Source: Methanolobus sp. UBA32
GTDB lineage: Archaea > Halobacteriota > Methanosarcinia > Methanosarcinales > Methanosarcinaceae
Assembly (NCBI GenBank): GCA_002507205.1
Contig: DAZF01000015.1
Coordinates: forward strand, 806-33,444
Direction: 5' to 3'
Length of the DNA: 32,639 nucleotides
The translations under genes were made by a program, and so were the position numbers. This document shows positions 15,488 through 24,856 of this stretch, one piece after another (within the stretch, counting starts at the first letter, position 1; every line of letters begins with the position of its first letter). The notes beneath the pieces are model-generated. The model saw only the letters and a list, made by a program, of their open reading frames with translations, did no database searches and was not told where the DNA came from.

Positions 15488-15578
15488 TTCAAATATCTGA
15501 ACTTACTTCGAAACACGGTTTAAGCGAAGATTAAATAATATCAGGATAAAGACATTATTGCAAGGTAAGGGTGGAATT
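15488..15578 (+). other. Gap between SPFH and membrane zinc-ribbon genes
   Basis: Ninety-one bases with no gene. ATTAAATAATATC near 15530-15542 could be an internal promoter. AAGGGTGG lies before the chosen TTG start of the next gene. Confidence 0.3.
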
Positions 15579-17114
15579 TTGGCACAAAGAACTTTCAGGC
15601 TCCTGATAGTACTGGCTCTGGTATGCCTCATCTTTAATTTGAACACTGCTTTAGCTCCAGCATCCGGTTACTATGATATTAGCCTTGTTGAAGGTGAAAT
15701 TGCAGAGGTGCAGGATGGTTATTATCTAAATGTACTGGATATTGATACGTATGATGAAACGGTAAGATTTGCAGTTTCATATTACGATACCATTCTCATG
15801 GACCAGTATTATGCCAGAGGGGATTATTTCTATTATCAGGACAGCTACCTTACTCTAGAATTCAAAATTGATGATGTATATTATGATTCCTTCTATGATT
15901 ATGATTACGTGGTTCTTTCAGAGATTTACATCTATCCGGATTATACTGTTACTTACGATGAAACAGAAGAAAGGACTCGTGAGACTGATTACTACACAGG
16001 TTATGATTACCCAGACAGTTCAGACACTTCCGTAGAAGATGCATTTTATGAAATGGTCGGAACTCTTGTTGTACTCATGGTAGCAGTTCTGATACTGCGT
16101 AAAATGTCGAAGAAAGGGAAAGAGAAGAAAGCCCTGAAAAAGCAAAAAAAGGAAGCTGCATTATCCTCAATGCCTGTAAGTGAAAAGGCTTCAAGTACAG
16201 TTGGAGCTGCCGGGACTGGAGTTATAGCAGGTGCTGCTTCAAAGCGTGATTCTGTCGTGATCAAGTCGGCTGTCCAGTACAAAGGCGCAAATATTCTTTA
16301 TAAGATCAAGGTAGAAAACACTTCTGATGAACCAATGGGCGATATCAAAATAAGTCTCTTTGTTCCTGATGTATTCCTCATTAAAGAAAATCAAAAGACA
16401 ATTTCCATGTTGCAGCCCGGGGAAGGAAAAACTGCGACATTCTTTATCAGGCCAACGGGTGAATGTGGAAATTGTATACTGGCGGGAAATATCCGTTACT
16501 ATGATTACAGCCAGAAGAAACATGTTCAGGTAGATCTCAGCAACAAAATGGTGGATATAGTCTGTCCTGTACTCAAGGTCAAAGAGATCGATGAAACTGC
16601 CTGGAGGCTGAATATCAGCTCGATGATGATTGCAGAAGAGGATACCAAAGACCTGGAGATTCCGGCAGAAAATCTCTTTGACATGGCAACACGCATCCTG
16701 AAGGATATGAACATGTATATGATAACGCCCGAAGTGACATCTACACAACAACTGTTCACGGGTGTTGCAAGGTTCTATGCAGAAGGTGTGGCTGGTCTGA
16801 AATATGCTGCATATGTTGAAGTGGTGGGTAAGCGTAAATCCCGTCTGATTGTAAAAGCCTGGGCTGAAAAGGAAGAGGCTCTGACAGGTTTTTACCATAA
16901 GATCCTTGAAGAGATCGAAAAAAGGACGGATATCAAGCTTTTCGTTGAGGATTCTGTCACACATTACAACATAAGCAATACCACCACAATACAGGATAGT
17001 GTGATTCTGCGTTCAAATATCGGTGGCGGTAAAAGAAAATGTCCTCAGTGTGGCAGGGAAGTAGAAGCTAGTGAGAAGTTCTGTACCAATTGTGGGCAGA
17101 AGCTTGATCAGTAA
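15579..17114 (+). CDS. Membrane protein with cytosolic beta-sandwich, alpha/beta domain and zinc ribbon
   Basis: A 511-residue protein from the TTG at 15579, which follows AAGGGTGG and gives a clean signal peptide (AQRTFR, then LLIVLALVCLIFNLNTALA); a TTG at 15558 is the alternative. A tyrosine/aspartate-rich extracellular part (about 25-155) precedes one transmembrane helix (about 158-178) and a very basic KKGKEKKALKKQKK stop-transfer, so the rest is cytosolic. That part holds an Ig-like beta-sandwich (about 225-330: KVENTSDEPMGDIKISLF), an alpha/beta domain (about 335-460: LFTGVARFYAEG, then YAAYVEVVGKRKSRLIVKAW) and a zinc ribbon (CPQCG, FCTNCGQKL). The ribbon matches that of the SPFH protein upstream. 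A sandwich followed by a platform domain recalls adaptin/COP appendages in layout only. Role inferred: membrane anchor or adaptor. Confidence 0.8.
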   Translation: MAQRTFRLLIVLALVCLIFNLNTALAPASGYYDISLVEGEIAEVQDGYYLNVLDIDTYDETVRFAVSYYDTILMDQYYARGDYFYYQDSYLTLEFKIDDVYYDSFYDYDYVVLSEIYIYPDYTVTYDETEERTRETDYYTGYDYPDSSDTSVEDAFYEMVGTLVVLMVAVLILRKMSKKGKEKKALKKQKKEAALSSMPVSEKASSTVGAAGTGVIAGAASKRDSVVIKSAVQYKGANILYKIKVENTSDEPMGDIKISLFVPDVFLIKENQKTISMLQPGEGKTATFFIRPTGECGNCILAGNIRYYDYSQKKHVQVDLSNKMVDIVCPVLKVKEIDETAWRLNISSMMIAEEDTKDLEIPAENLFDMATRILKDMNMYMITPEVTSTQQLFTGVARFYAEGVAGLKYAAYVEVVGKRKSRLIVKAWAEKEEALTGFYHKILEEIEKRTDIKLFVEDSVTHYNISNTTTIQDSVILRSNIGGGKRKCPQCGREVEASEKFCTNCGQKLDQ

Positions 17115-17136
17115 TAATTCCAAAGAAACATTCCTC

Positions 17137-17180
17137 TCAAATCAGAAAAGGTTCTTTTATCTGATTTGATCTTCTTTTTA
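17137..17180 (+). terminator. Hairpin terminator after the membrane zinc-ribbon gene
   Basis: TCAAATCAGA (17137-17146) and TCTGATTTGA (17160-17169) make a 10-bp stem with a 13-base loop, followed by TCTTCTTTTTA. It closes the SPFH transcript and separates it from the HEPN-like gene. Confidence 0.75.
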
Positions 17181-17282
17181 GAAATCCAACCGAAAACCAT
17201 AAGTTCCATGATGCGGAAATAGCATTCCGTGTATGCTGGAAAAATGGCATATGCATTTTCAATCACAATAGGAGGTTACCAG

Positions 17283-17729
17283 ATGAGACTGGAATTTATG
17301 GAGAAAAAGTCGAGATTTGAAGAATTTGAACAGGAGCACCGGGACTCAAAGGCATACCTTCGCAGAGCAAGACAATTCCAGTCAGAAGGACAGGACCACA
17401 ATGTTGTATTCAACGTTGCCTCGCTTGCACTTGAACGTTATCTTGTTGCTTTGTGCTATTTGTATGATATGGAACCATTTAATCACAATTACACATGCCT
17501 TATGGATACCGTGGAAATGGTCCTTGACGTGCCTGAAGAACTGAACAAGGAGATCAGATCTCTGGATGAGATATTTGGTATTTGTTCCATTGACGATTAT
17601 TATCATGGTGAACCTGAGCAAAAAGACACAGATCGAATTCTGTCAATGTGCGATTCAGTTGAGGAATTATTCGATCAGGATAAGATATCATTGATCAGGG
17701 TGTCTTTGAAGGAATACGAAGAAACTTAA
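17283..17729 (+). CDS. HEPN-like domain protein
   Basis: A 148-residue all-helical protein. AYLRRARQFQSEGQDHNVVF, NVASLALERYLVALCYLYD and NHNYTCLMDTVEMVL follow the pattern of HEPN domains (paired helices with an A-x-x-A-x-E core and a histidine before the last helix). A clear R-x4-6-H ribonuclease motif was not found, so RNase activity is doubtful. No nucleotidyltransferase (MNT) partner is adjacent, so a toxin-antitoxin pair is not supported. The start at 17283 has GGAGG seven bases upstream; an earlier in-frame ATG at 17229 lacks one. Role unknown. Confidence 0.65.
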   Translation: MRLEFMEKKSRFEEFEQEHRDSKAYLRRARQFQSEGQDHNVVFNVASLALERYLVALCYLYDMEPFNHNYTCLMDTVEMVLDVPEELNKEIRSLDEIFGICSIDDYYHGEPEQKDTDRILSMCDSVEELFDQDKISLIRVSLKEYEET

Positions 17730-17869
17730 ATTTCCTGATATGTTTAATCAAATATTCCATCATTATTTTTTGAACAATGGGTTTGCTGAGTGCTATATCT
17801 AGTCTTATTAAAACCCCTTAACTTAACAGAGTCTCAGGTAAGAACTTAAAAAGGGAGTTAAAAAAGGTT
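17730..17869. other. Convergent intergenic region without a gene
   Basis: About 140 AT-rich bases between the HEPN-like gene and the convergent FMN split-barrel gene. Nothing recognisable except T- and A-runs that may end transcripts. Confidence 0.3.
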
Positions 17870-17892
17870 GAAGTTACATTTAAAGTAACTTC
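17858..17892 (-). terminator. Minus-strand hairpin terminator
   Basis: GAAGTTAC (17870-17877) and GTAACTTC (17885-17892) form an 8-bp stem. Read on the minus strand it is followed by CAACC and six Ts. It overlaps the 3' end of the FMN split-barrel gene. Confidence 0.6.
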
Positions 17893-18287
17893 TTTCCGGC
17901 GTCTGAACCGCCTTTACATTCAAAGACATCTGTTATCTTCATTTTGATCAGAAGCTTTGCAGGGAAGTGGTCGCTCTTTGCCTTTACCATCTTGCGCATG
18001 GCATCATAGTCCTCTCCGCGGTCTACGATCTTTATGTCCCCTTTTATCTGGAAACATCCTTTGATTTCAGGTCCCCAGACGTAGATAGCACCTTTTGGAT
18101 TAGCTCTCATGTTGTCTATTGTCTTGTGGAAGTAGTTATCAACGATCCAGATGGTCTCTGCATCTTCCTGGAGGAAGCACATTCCAATAGGGATTACGTT
18201 TGGAACACCATCTTTTGATGCTGTTGCGAATGGGAATATCTTCATCTTTGCGAATTCTTCTTTCATCTCGTCACTTAATTTAACCAT
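17880..18287 (-). CDS. Pyridoxamine 5'-phosphate oxidase-like FMN-binding split-barrel protein
   Basis: A 135-residue protein of the PNPOx-like split-barrel fold, usually a dimer that binds FMN or F420. Family marks are FPFATASKDGVPNVIPIG near the N-terminus, IDNMRANPKGAIYVW in the middle and GCFQIKGDIKIV. The start is the ATG at 18287, with GAGGTGA five bases upstream; an in-frame GTG at 18296 overlaps that site. It lies 142 bases downstream of pdxT on the same strand. Members of this fold have many substrates, so a true pyridoxamine oxidase role should not be assumed. Confidence 0.85.
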   Translation of the reverse strand: MVKLSDEMKEEFAKMKIFPFATASKDGVPNVIPIGMCFLQEDAETIWIVDNYFHKTIDNMRANPKGAIYVWGPEIKGCFQIKGDIKIVDRGEDYDAMRKMVKAKSDHFPAKLLIKMKITDVFECKGGSDAGKKLL

Positions 18288-18429
18288 TGATGTCACCTCT
18301 GCCTATCAAAATAAAAATACAATTAATCTATACGTCAATGAAGTTTAAACTTTTTCATCAGTGATACTTCAGATTGACAAAATACTGACAAGAATTAGAA
18401 AATAAAAAGAAAAGCAAATAAGCAGGGTT
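18288..18429 (-). other. Gap with T-rich end of the pdx transcript
   Basis: On the minus strand the sequence after the pdxT stop has several T-runs (18390-18418), enough for archaeal termination. The remainder presumably holds the promoter of the split-barrel gene; a GAGGTGA ribosome binding site is clear. Confidence 0.4.
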
Positions 18430-19023
18430 TCAGAATAACTTGTCAAGGAAATACTGATGAACTCTTGTATCTGAAGTCAGTTCCGGATGGAATGCCAGTG
18501 CCAGAATATTTCCCTGTTCCGCAGCCACGATCATGTCATCGATCTTTGCCAGGACTTTAACGTCCTTCCCGGAATCGACTATGCCGGGTGCTCTGATAAA
18601 AACAGCATTATATGGTGAATCCAGAAATGGCAGTTCAAGTTCAGTTTCAAAGGAATCACGTTGTCTTCCGAATGCATTCCTGTTGACCTTTGTATCCATA
18701 AGGCCAAGTAGGTGCTGGTGTGTTTTTGCCACCTGCTCATCACCCGCAGTTGCAAGCAAAATAAGACCTGCACAGGTACCCATTATGGGTTTACCCGCTG
18801 TATTCATGTCCTGTATCTCATCTGCGATACCCTCACGTATCAGCAGTTTTCCAAGTGTGGTGCTTTCCCCGCCCGGAAGGACAAGTGCATCACATTCAGG
18901 AACAATACTCTTGTGTTTAATAGTGACGATCTCAGCCTCTTCGCCACGTTGCACAAGTGCTCTTTCAAGGGCTTCCACGTGTTCAGAAACATCACCCTGA
19001 ATAGCAATAACACCAATTTTCAT
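18430..19023 (-). CDS. pdxT: PLP synthase glutaminase subunit PdxT
   Basis: A 197-residue class I glutamine amidotransferase that feeds ammonia to PdxS for DXP-independent pyridoxal 5'-phosphate synthesis. The catalytic triad is visible: Cys84 in GTCAG, His179 and Glu181 in FHPEL. PGGESTT (50-56) and the loop NAFGRQRDSFE are family hallmarks. The start is the ATG at 19023; an in-frame GTG (19032) is part of the ribosome binding site. It lies 51 bases downstream of pdxS, clearly one operon. Confidence 0.97.
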   Translation of the reverse strand: MKIGVIAIQGDVSEHVEALERALVQRGEEAEIVTIKHKSIVPECDALVLPGGESTTLGKLLIREGIADEIQDMNTAGKPIMGTCAGLILLATAGDEQVAKTHQHLLGLMDTKVNRNAFGRQRDSFETELELPFLDSPYNAVFIRAPGIVDSGKDVKVLAKIDDMIVAAEQGNILALAFHPELTSDTRVHQYFLDKLF

Positions 19024-19074
19024 GAAAATCACGTTTTAAATTAAATGAATTAAAAAAGAATAGTTTGGATGGGG

Positions 19075-19971
19075 TTACCATCCACGGTTCTGTAAAATAT
19101 CTCCGTCAGCAATTGTATCAACGCTGATACCTTTCATGCCTGTACCGATGCCCTTTGACACCTTTGCAAGCACTTCAGGATTGTCGTAGTTGTTAACAGC
19201 TTCAACGATAGCTTTTGCCATCAGTTCCGGATTCTCAGACTTGAAGATTCCGGAGCCTACAAATACACCATCAGCACCCATACGCATCATAAGAGCTGCA
19301 TCAGCTGGTGTTGCAATACCGCCTGCTGCAAAGTTAACAACAGGAATACGCTGCATCTCTGCTGTTTCTATAACAAGTTTGATCGGAGCTTCAATTTCAC
19401 GAGCAAAAGCAATGAGCTCTTCTTTGGTCATGCCTTTTAACATGCGAATCTCGCCAAGGATCTGCTTCATGTGCTTGACAGCTTCACTAACGTCACCAGT
19501 TCCAGCTTCACCCTTTGTGCGTATCATTGCAGCGCCTTCGTTAATTCTGCGAAGTGCCTCACCAAGATTTCTTGCACCGCAAACAAATGGTACGGTGAAC
19601 TGGGTCTTGTCAATGTGATAGCTGTTATCAGCAGGTGTGAGTACTTCAGACTCATCAACCATATCAACACCAAGAGCCTCCAGGATCTCAGCCTCTACAA
19701 AGTGGCCGATACGTGCCTTTCCCATTACCGGAATAGTTACAGTAGCAATTATGTCTGCAACGATCTGTGGATCTGCCATTCTGGCAACTCCGCCTTCCTT
19801 TCTGATATCTGCAGGTACGGTCTGAAGTGCCATAACAGCAACAGCTCCAGCTTCTTCTGCTATCTTTGCCTGCTCAGGGTTTGTGACATCCATTATCACA
19901 CCGCCTTTCTGCATCTTTGCAAAGCCGCGCTTTATAAGCTCGGTACCGTGTCTTAATTTCTCGAGTTCCAT
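19075..19971 (-). CDS. pdxS: PLP synthase lyase subunit PdxS
   Basis: A 298-residue (beta/alpha)8 enzyme that joins ribose 5-phosphate, glyceraldehyde 3-phosphate and ammonia to form PLP. It assembles as a dodecamer decorated with PdxT. Catalytic lysines are Lys85 in MGKARIGH and Lys153 in [10 protein letters not shown]; Asp28 in IMDV is also conserved. The C-terminus ends NRGW, as in many homologues. It precedes pdxT in the same operon and follows gyrA after 87 bases on the same strand. Confidence 0.98.
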   Translation of the reverse strand: MELEKLRHGTELIKRGFAKMQKGGVIMDVTNPEQAKIAEEAGAVAVMALQTVPADIRKEGGVARMADPQIVADIIATVTIPVMGKARIGHFVEAEILEALGVDMVDESEVLTPADNSYHIDKTQFTVPFVCGARNLGEALRRINEGAAMIRTKGEAGTGDVSEAVKHMKQILGEIRMLKGMTKEELIAFAREIEAPIKLVIETAEMQRIPVVNFAAGGIATPADAALMMRMGADGVFVGSGIFKSENPELMAKAIVEAVNNYDNPEVLAKVSKGIGTGMKGISVDTIADGDILQNRGW

Positions 19972-20035
19972 AATATCATCCTGAATTAGTTATATGATTT
20001 TTAATGCCTAGCTACTCAGACTACTAGATATAGTT

Positions 20036-20051
20036 AATGCTTAAAAGCATT
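20036..20051 (-). terminator. Short palindrome downstream of gyrA
   Basis: AATGCTT (20036-20042) and AAGCATT (20045-20051) lie eight bases past the gyrA stop. Such a short hairpin could end or process the gyrBA transcript before pdxS. No long T-run follows, so this is tentative. Confidence 0.35.
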
Positions 20052-20058
20052 TACATCT

Positions 20059-22572
20059 CTAGTCTTCTTCAGCTTTTAATCTCGCCACGCCAACAACCTT
20101 GTCGCTGGCACGAACGTTCATTATCTTAACTCCCTGTGTGTTCCTTCCCTGGACGCGAACATCCTTCACCGGAATGCGAATGATGATGCCTTCTGAACTG
20201 GTGAGGATTATGTCGTCATCTTCGTGGACTGCTTTGACATTGATGACAGGTCCGTTACGCAGGCTTGTAACGATGGTTATAACACCACGGCCGCCTCTAT
20301 GCATTGACCTGTATTCCTCAAACTCCGTTCTCTTACCAAAACCATTCTCGGTTACTGTGAGAAGTGAGGCGGTCTCGTCTACCATATCAAGGCTGACTAC
20401 CATATCACCGGCTTCCAGGCTCATTCCGCGAACACCCCTGGCACTGCGACCCATTACACGTACTTCATCCTCTGAGAATCGTATCGCTTTACCATGTCTT
20501 GAAACCATGACCATGTCCCTGAAACCGTCAGTGAGTGCAACATTGACAAGTTCATCATCATCAGCAAGACTTATTGCAATTATGCCCTTCTTGCGTGGGT
20601 TACTGAAATCCGAAAGCTGGCTTTTCTTTACCGTACCCATACGTGTAGCCATGAAGAGGAATACATCCTCCTTGAACTCACTAACAGGTATCATGGCTGT
20701 TACCAGTTCACCTTCATCAAGTTCAAGCAGGTTGACAATAGCTTTTCCACGGGACTGTCTGCTGCCTTCCGGTATCTCATACACCTTTCTCCAGTGTACA
20801 CGGCCCCTATTGGTGAAGAACATTATATAATCATGCGTAGAGGCAACAAAGATATCCACAACGAAATCTTCTTCCTTGGTGTCCATGCCTATTACGCCTT
20901 TTCCACCTCTGTGCTGCTGGGAATACGTATCAACAGGAAGTCTCTTGATGTATCCGCTGTTGGTGATGGTCACTACCATATCCTCTTCAGGGATAAGGTC
21001 CTCAGTTTCCAGTTCATCGACAGATGATTTGATGGCAGTTCTGCGCTTGTCTCCGAAGCGTTCTTTCAGGTCTTCCAGTTCATCCCTGATGATGCCATAC
21101 TTCTTTTCTTCGCTTTCAATGATCTCTTTTAATTCCGCAATGCGCTTGACAAGTTCATCGTACTCGTCATCAATTTTCTGCCTTTCAAGACCTGTGAGCT
21201 TTTGCAGGCGCATATCCAGAATAGCCTTTGCCTGCAGTTCATCAAGCCCGAATTCTGAAATAAGTCCTTCTCTTGCATCTTCCACTGTTTTGGAAGAGCG
21301 TATAAGTGATATGACCGCATCAAGGTGATCAAGAGCGATCTTCAGACCTTTCAATATATGAGCCCGGTCTTCTGCCTTCTTAAGCAGGAACAGGGTGCGC
21401 CTCTGTATAACATCGACACGGTGTTCCAGATATATTTTCAGTATTTGTTTCAGGTTCAATTCCCGTGGGACATCATCAACAAGTGCAAGATTGATTATAC
21501 CGAATGTTGTCTGCATCTGGGTGTGTTTGTAGAGCTGGTTCAGTACTACATTTGCATTGGTACCACGGCTCAGTTCCACAACAACACGTATTCCCTCACG
21601 GTCAGATTCATCACGTAGATCTGTTACGCCAGTGACCCTTTTTTCTCTGACAAGAGCTGCTATGTCCTCAATGAGTTTTGCCTTGTTGACCTGATAAGGG
21701 AGTTCTGTGACAATTATACGGTACTTGTCCTTTTTCATCTCCTCTATCTCTGCAACAGCTCTGATCAGTACTTTTCCACGACCGGTCTCATAAGCTGACC
21801 TTATTCCATGGGAGCCAAGTATGACACCACCGGTAGGGAAATCAGGTCCTTTGATCGCTGTCATCATTTGAGGAATCGTCACTTCAGAATTATCAATGAG
21901 CATTAAAGTTGCATTGATCACTTCAGTAAGGTTGTGGGGTGCCATATTGGTGGCCATACCCACAGCGATACCTGTGGAACCATTGATGAGAAGGTTTGGA
22001 AGTTTCGCCGGAAGAACAGTTGGCTCCTGAAGAGAACCATCATAGTTTGGACGTGTGGAAACTGTCTCCTTATCGATATCCAGGAGCATTTCGTCGCATA
22101 TCTTGTCCATGCGAACTTCAGTGTAACGCATGGCTGCAGCGGAGTCACCATCAATTGAACCGAAGTTACCCTGTCCGTCTATGAATGGATACCTCAGTGA
22201 GAACTCCTGAACCATCCTGACAAGGGAATCATAAACCGCAATATCACCATGCGGGTGGTACTTACCAAGAACGTCTCCCACTACACGGGCTGACTTCTTG
22301 TAGGCTTTGTCGTAGGTGATGCCTGCCTCTTTCATGGCATAGAGTATCCTGCGGTGAACAGGCTTCAGTCCATCCTTTGCATCAGGTAATGCACGACTCA
22401 CGATTACACTCATCGCATAGTCCATGAATGACTTTTTCATCTCATCTTCAATGAGAATTGGGACTATCTTTTCACCTGTTTCAGTAGGTTGTATGTCAAA
22501 AGGAACCTCATCTTCGGATGTGTTTGATGAATCGTTATCCTGAACATTTTCATTATCAATATTATCTGCCAT
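20059..22572 (-). CDS. gyrA: DNA gyrase subunit A
   Basis: An 837-residue type IIA topoisomerase subunit that breaks and rejoins DNA. The active-site Tyr150 lies in AAMRYTE, preceded by the winged-helix region [10 protein letters not shown] and GKYHPHGD. The long coiled-coil arm and the C-terminal six-bladed domain are present. The GyrA box (QHRGGKG) needed for negative supercoiling is intact, so this is gyrase rather than Topo IV. An acidic N-terminal extension of about 35 residues precedes the core. GGTGAGG lies before the ATG. Gyrase in Methanosarcinales is of bacterial origin by ancient transfer (established for the group). It follows gyrB by 11 bases. Confidence 0.98.
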   Translation of the reverse strand: MADNIDNENVQDNDSSNTSEDEVPFDIQPTETGEKIVPILIEDEMKKSFMDYAMSVIVSRALPDAKDGLKPVHRRILYAMKEAGITYDKAYKKSARVVGDVLGKYHPHGDIAVYDSLVRMVQEFSLRYPFIDGQGNFGSIDGDSAAAMRYTEVRMDKICDEMLLDIDKETVSTRPNYDGSLQEPTVLPAKLPNLLINGSTGIAVGMATNMAPHNLTEVINATLMLIDNSEVTIPQMMTAIKGPDFPTGGVILGSHGIRSAYETGRGKVLIRAVAEIEEMKKDKYRIIVTELPYQVNKAKLIEDIAALVREKRVTGVTDLRDESDREGIRVVVELSRGTNANVVLNQLYKHTQMQTTFGIINLALVDDVPRELNLKQILKIYLEHRVDVIQRRTLFLLKKAEDRAHILKGLKIALDHLDAVISLIRSSKTVEDAREGLISEFGLDELQAKAILDMRLQKLTGLERQKIDDEYDELVKRIAELKEIIESEEKKYGIIRDELEDLKERFGDKRRTAIKSSVDELETEDLIPEEDMVVTITNSGYIKRLPVDTYSQQHRGGKGVIGMDTKEEDFVVDIFVASTHDYIMFFTNRGRVHWRKVYEIPEGSRQSRGKAIVNLLELDEGELVTAMIPVSEFKEDVFLFMATRMGTVKKSQLSDFSNPRKKGIIAISLADDDELVNVALTDGFRDMVMVSRHGKAIRFSEDEVRVMGRSARGVRGMSLEAGDMVVSLDMVDETASLLTVTENGFGKRTEFEEYRSMHRGGRGVITIVTSLRNGPVINVKAVHEDDDIILTSSEGIIIRIPVKDVRVQGRNTQGVKIMNVRASDKVVGVARLKAEED

Positions 22573-22583
22573 TTTTCCTCACC

Positions 22584-24488
<1,905 letters not shown>

Positions 24489-24856
24489 TTAAATACAGCT
24501 CCGTGAAAAAATTCATAATCATTAAATAATAATGTCTAATCTATACATCTCTAAAACGTATACTCTGTCGTCCTTCAAAATACAGTCAAAGAAATATTTA
24601 TTTTGAATCTCTAGGCTCTTATTTTTATCTAATTTGCTTGGCTTTTTATTATGCATTCATGCTTATTAAATGTTTATATAAATTTGTTATAAAAAAAGCT
24701 GGGGATATAAGTGAAAGCTGGCGTTTTCTTCATTTACTTTTAAGTAGAAAGGAAAGTGTTCTCTTGACCATCTGATATATTAGACATTAAGTAATTGATA
24801 TATTTCTTAGGTATACTCCTAAGCATTTAGTTGATACAAGTATACGATGATAGTAA
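24489..24856. promoter_or_regulatory. Divergent promoter region between gyrB and the sensor kinase
   Basis: No gene is visible in these 368 AT-rich bases. TTTATATAAATTT near 24673-24685 is a strong TATA element usable in either direction. For the kinase, GATATATTTC near 24797-24806 is a TATA candidate. It is followed by a perfect palindrome, CTTAGG (24806-24811), TATACT, CCTAAG (24818-24823), 33 bases before the kinase ATG and about where a regulator would block or stall transcription. A second short palindrome, TACTT-TT-AAGTA, lies near 24735-24746. Confidence 0.5.

Noticed and set aside
14794..15516. A 240-codon open frame on the minus strand inside the SPFH gene
   Set aside because: Serine-rich antisense shadow of a clearly conserved coding region; no ribosome binding site or domain.
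17283..17729. HEPN/MNT toxin-antitoxin pair
   Set aside because: No nucleotidyltransferase gene is adjacent and the R-x4-6-H motif is not evident.
20099..20830. A 243-codon plus-strand open frame inside gyrA
   Set aside because: Antisense shadow of the GyrA C-terminal domain.
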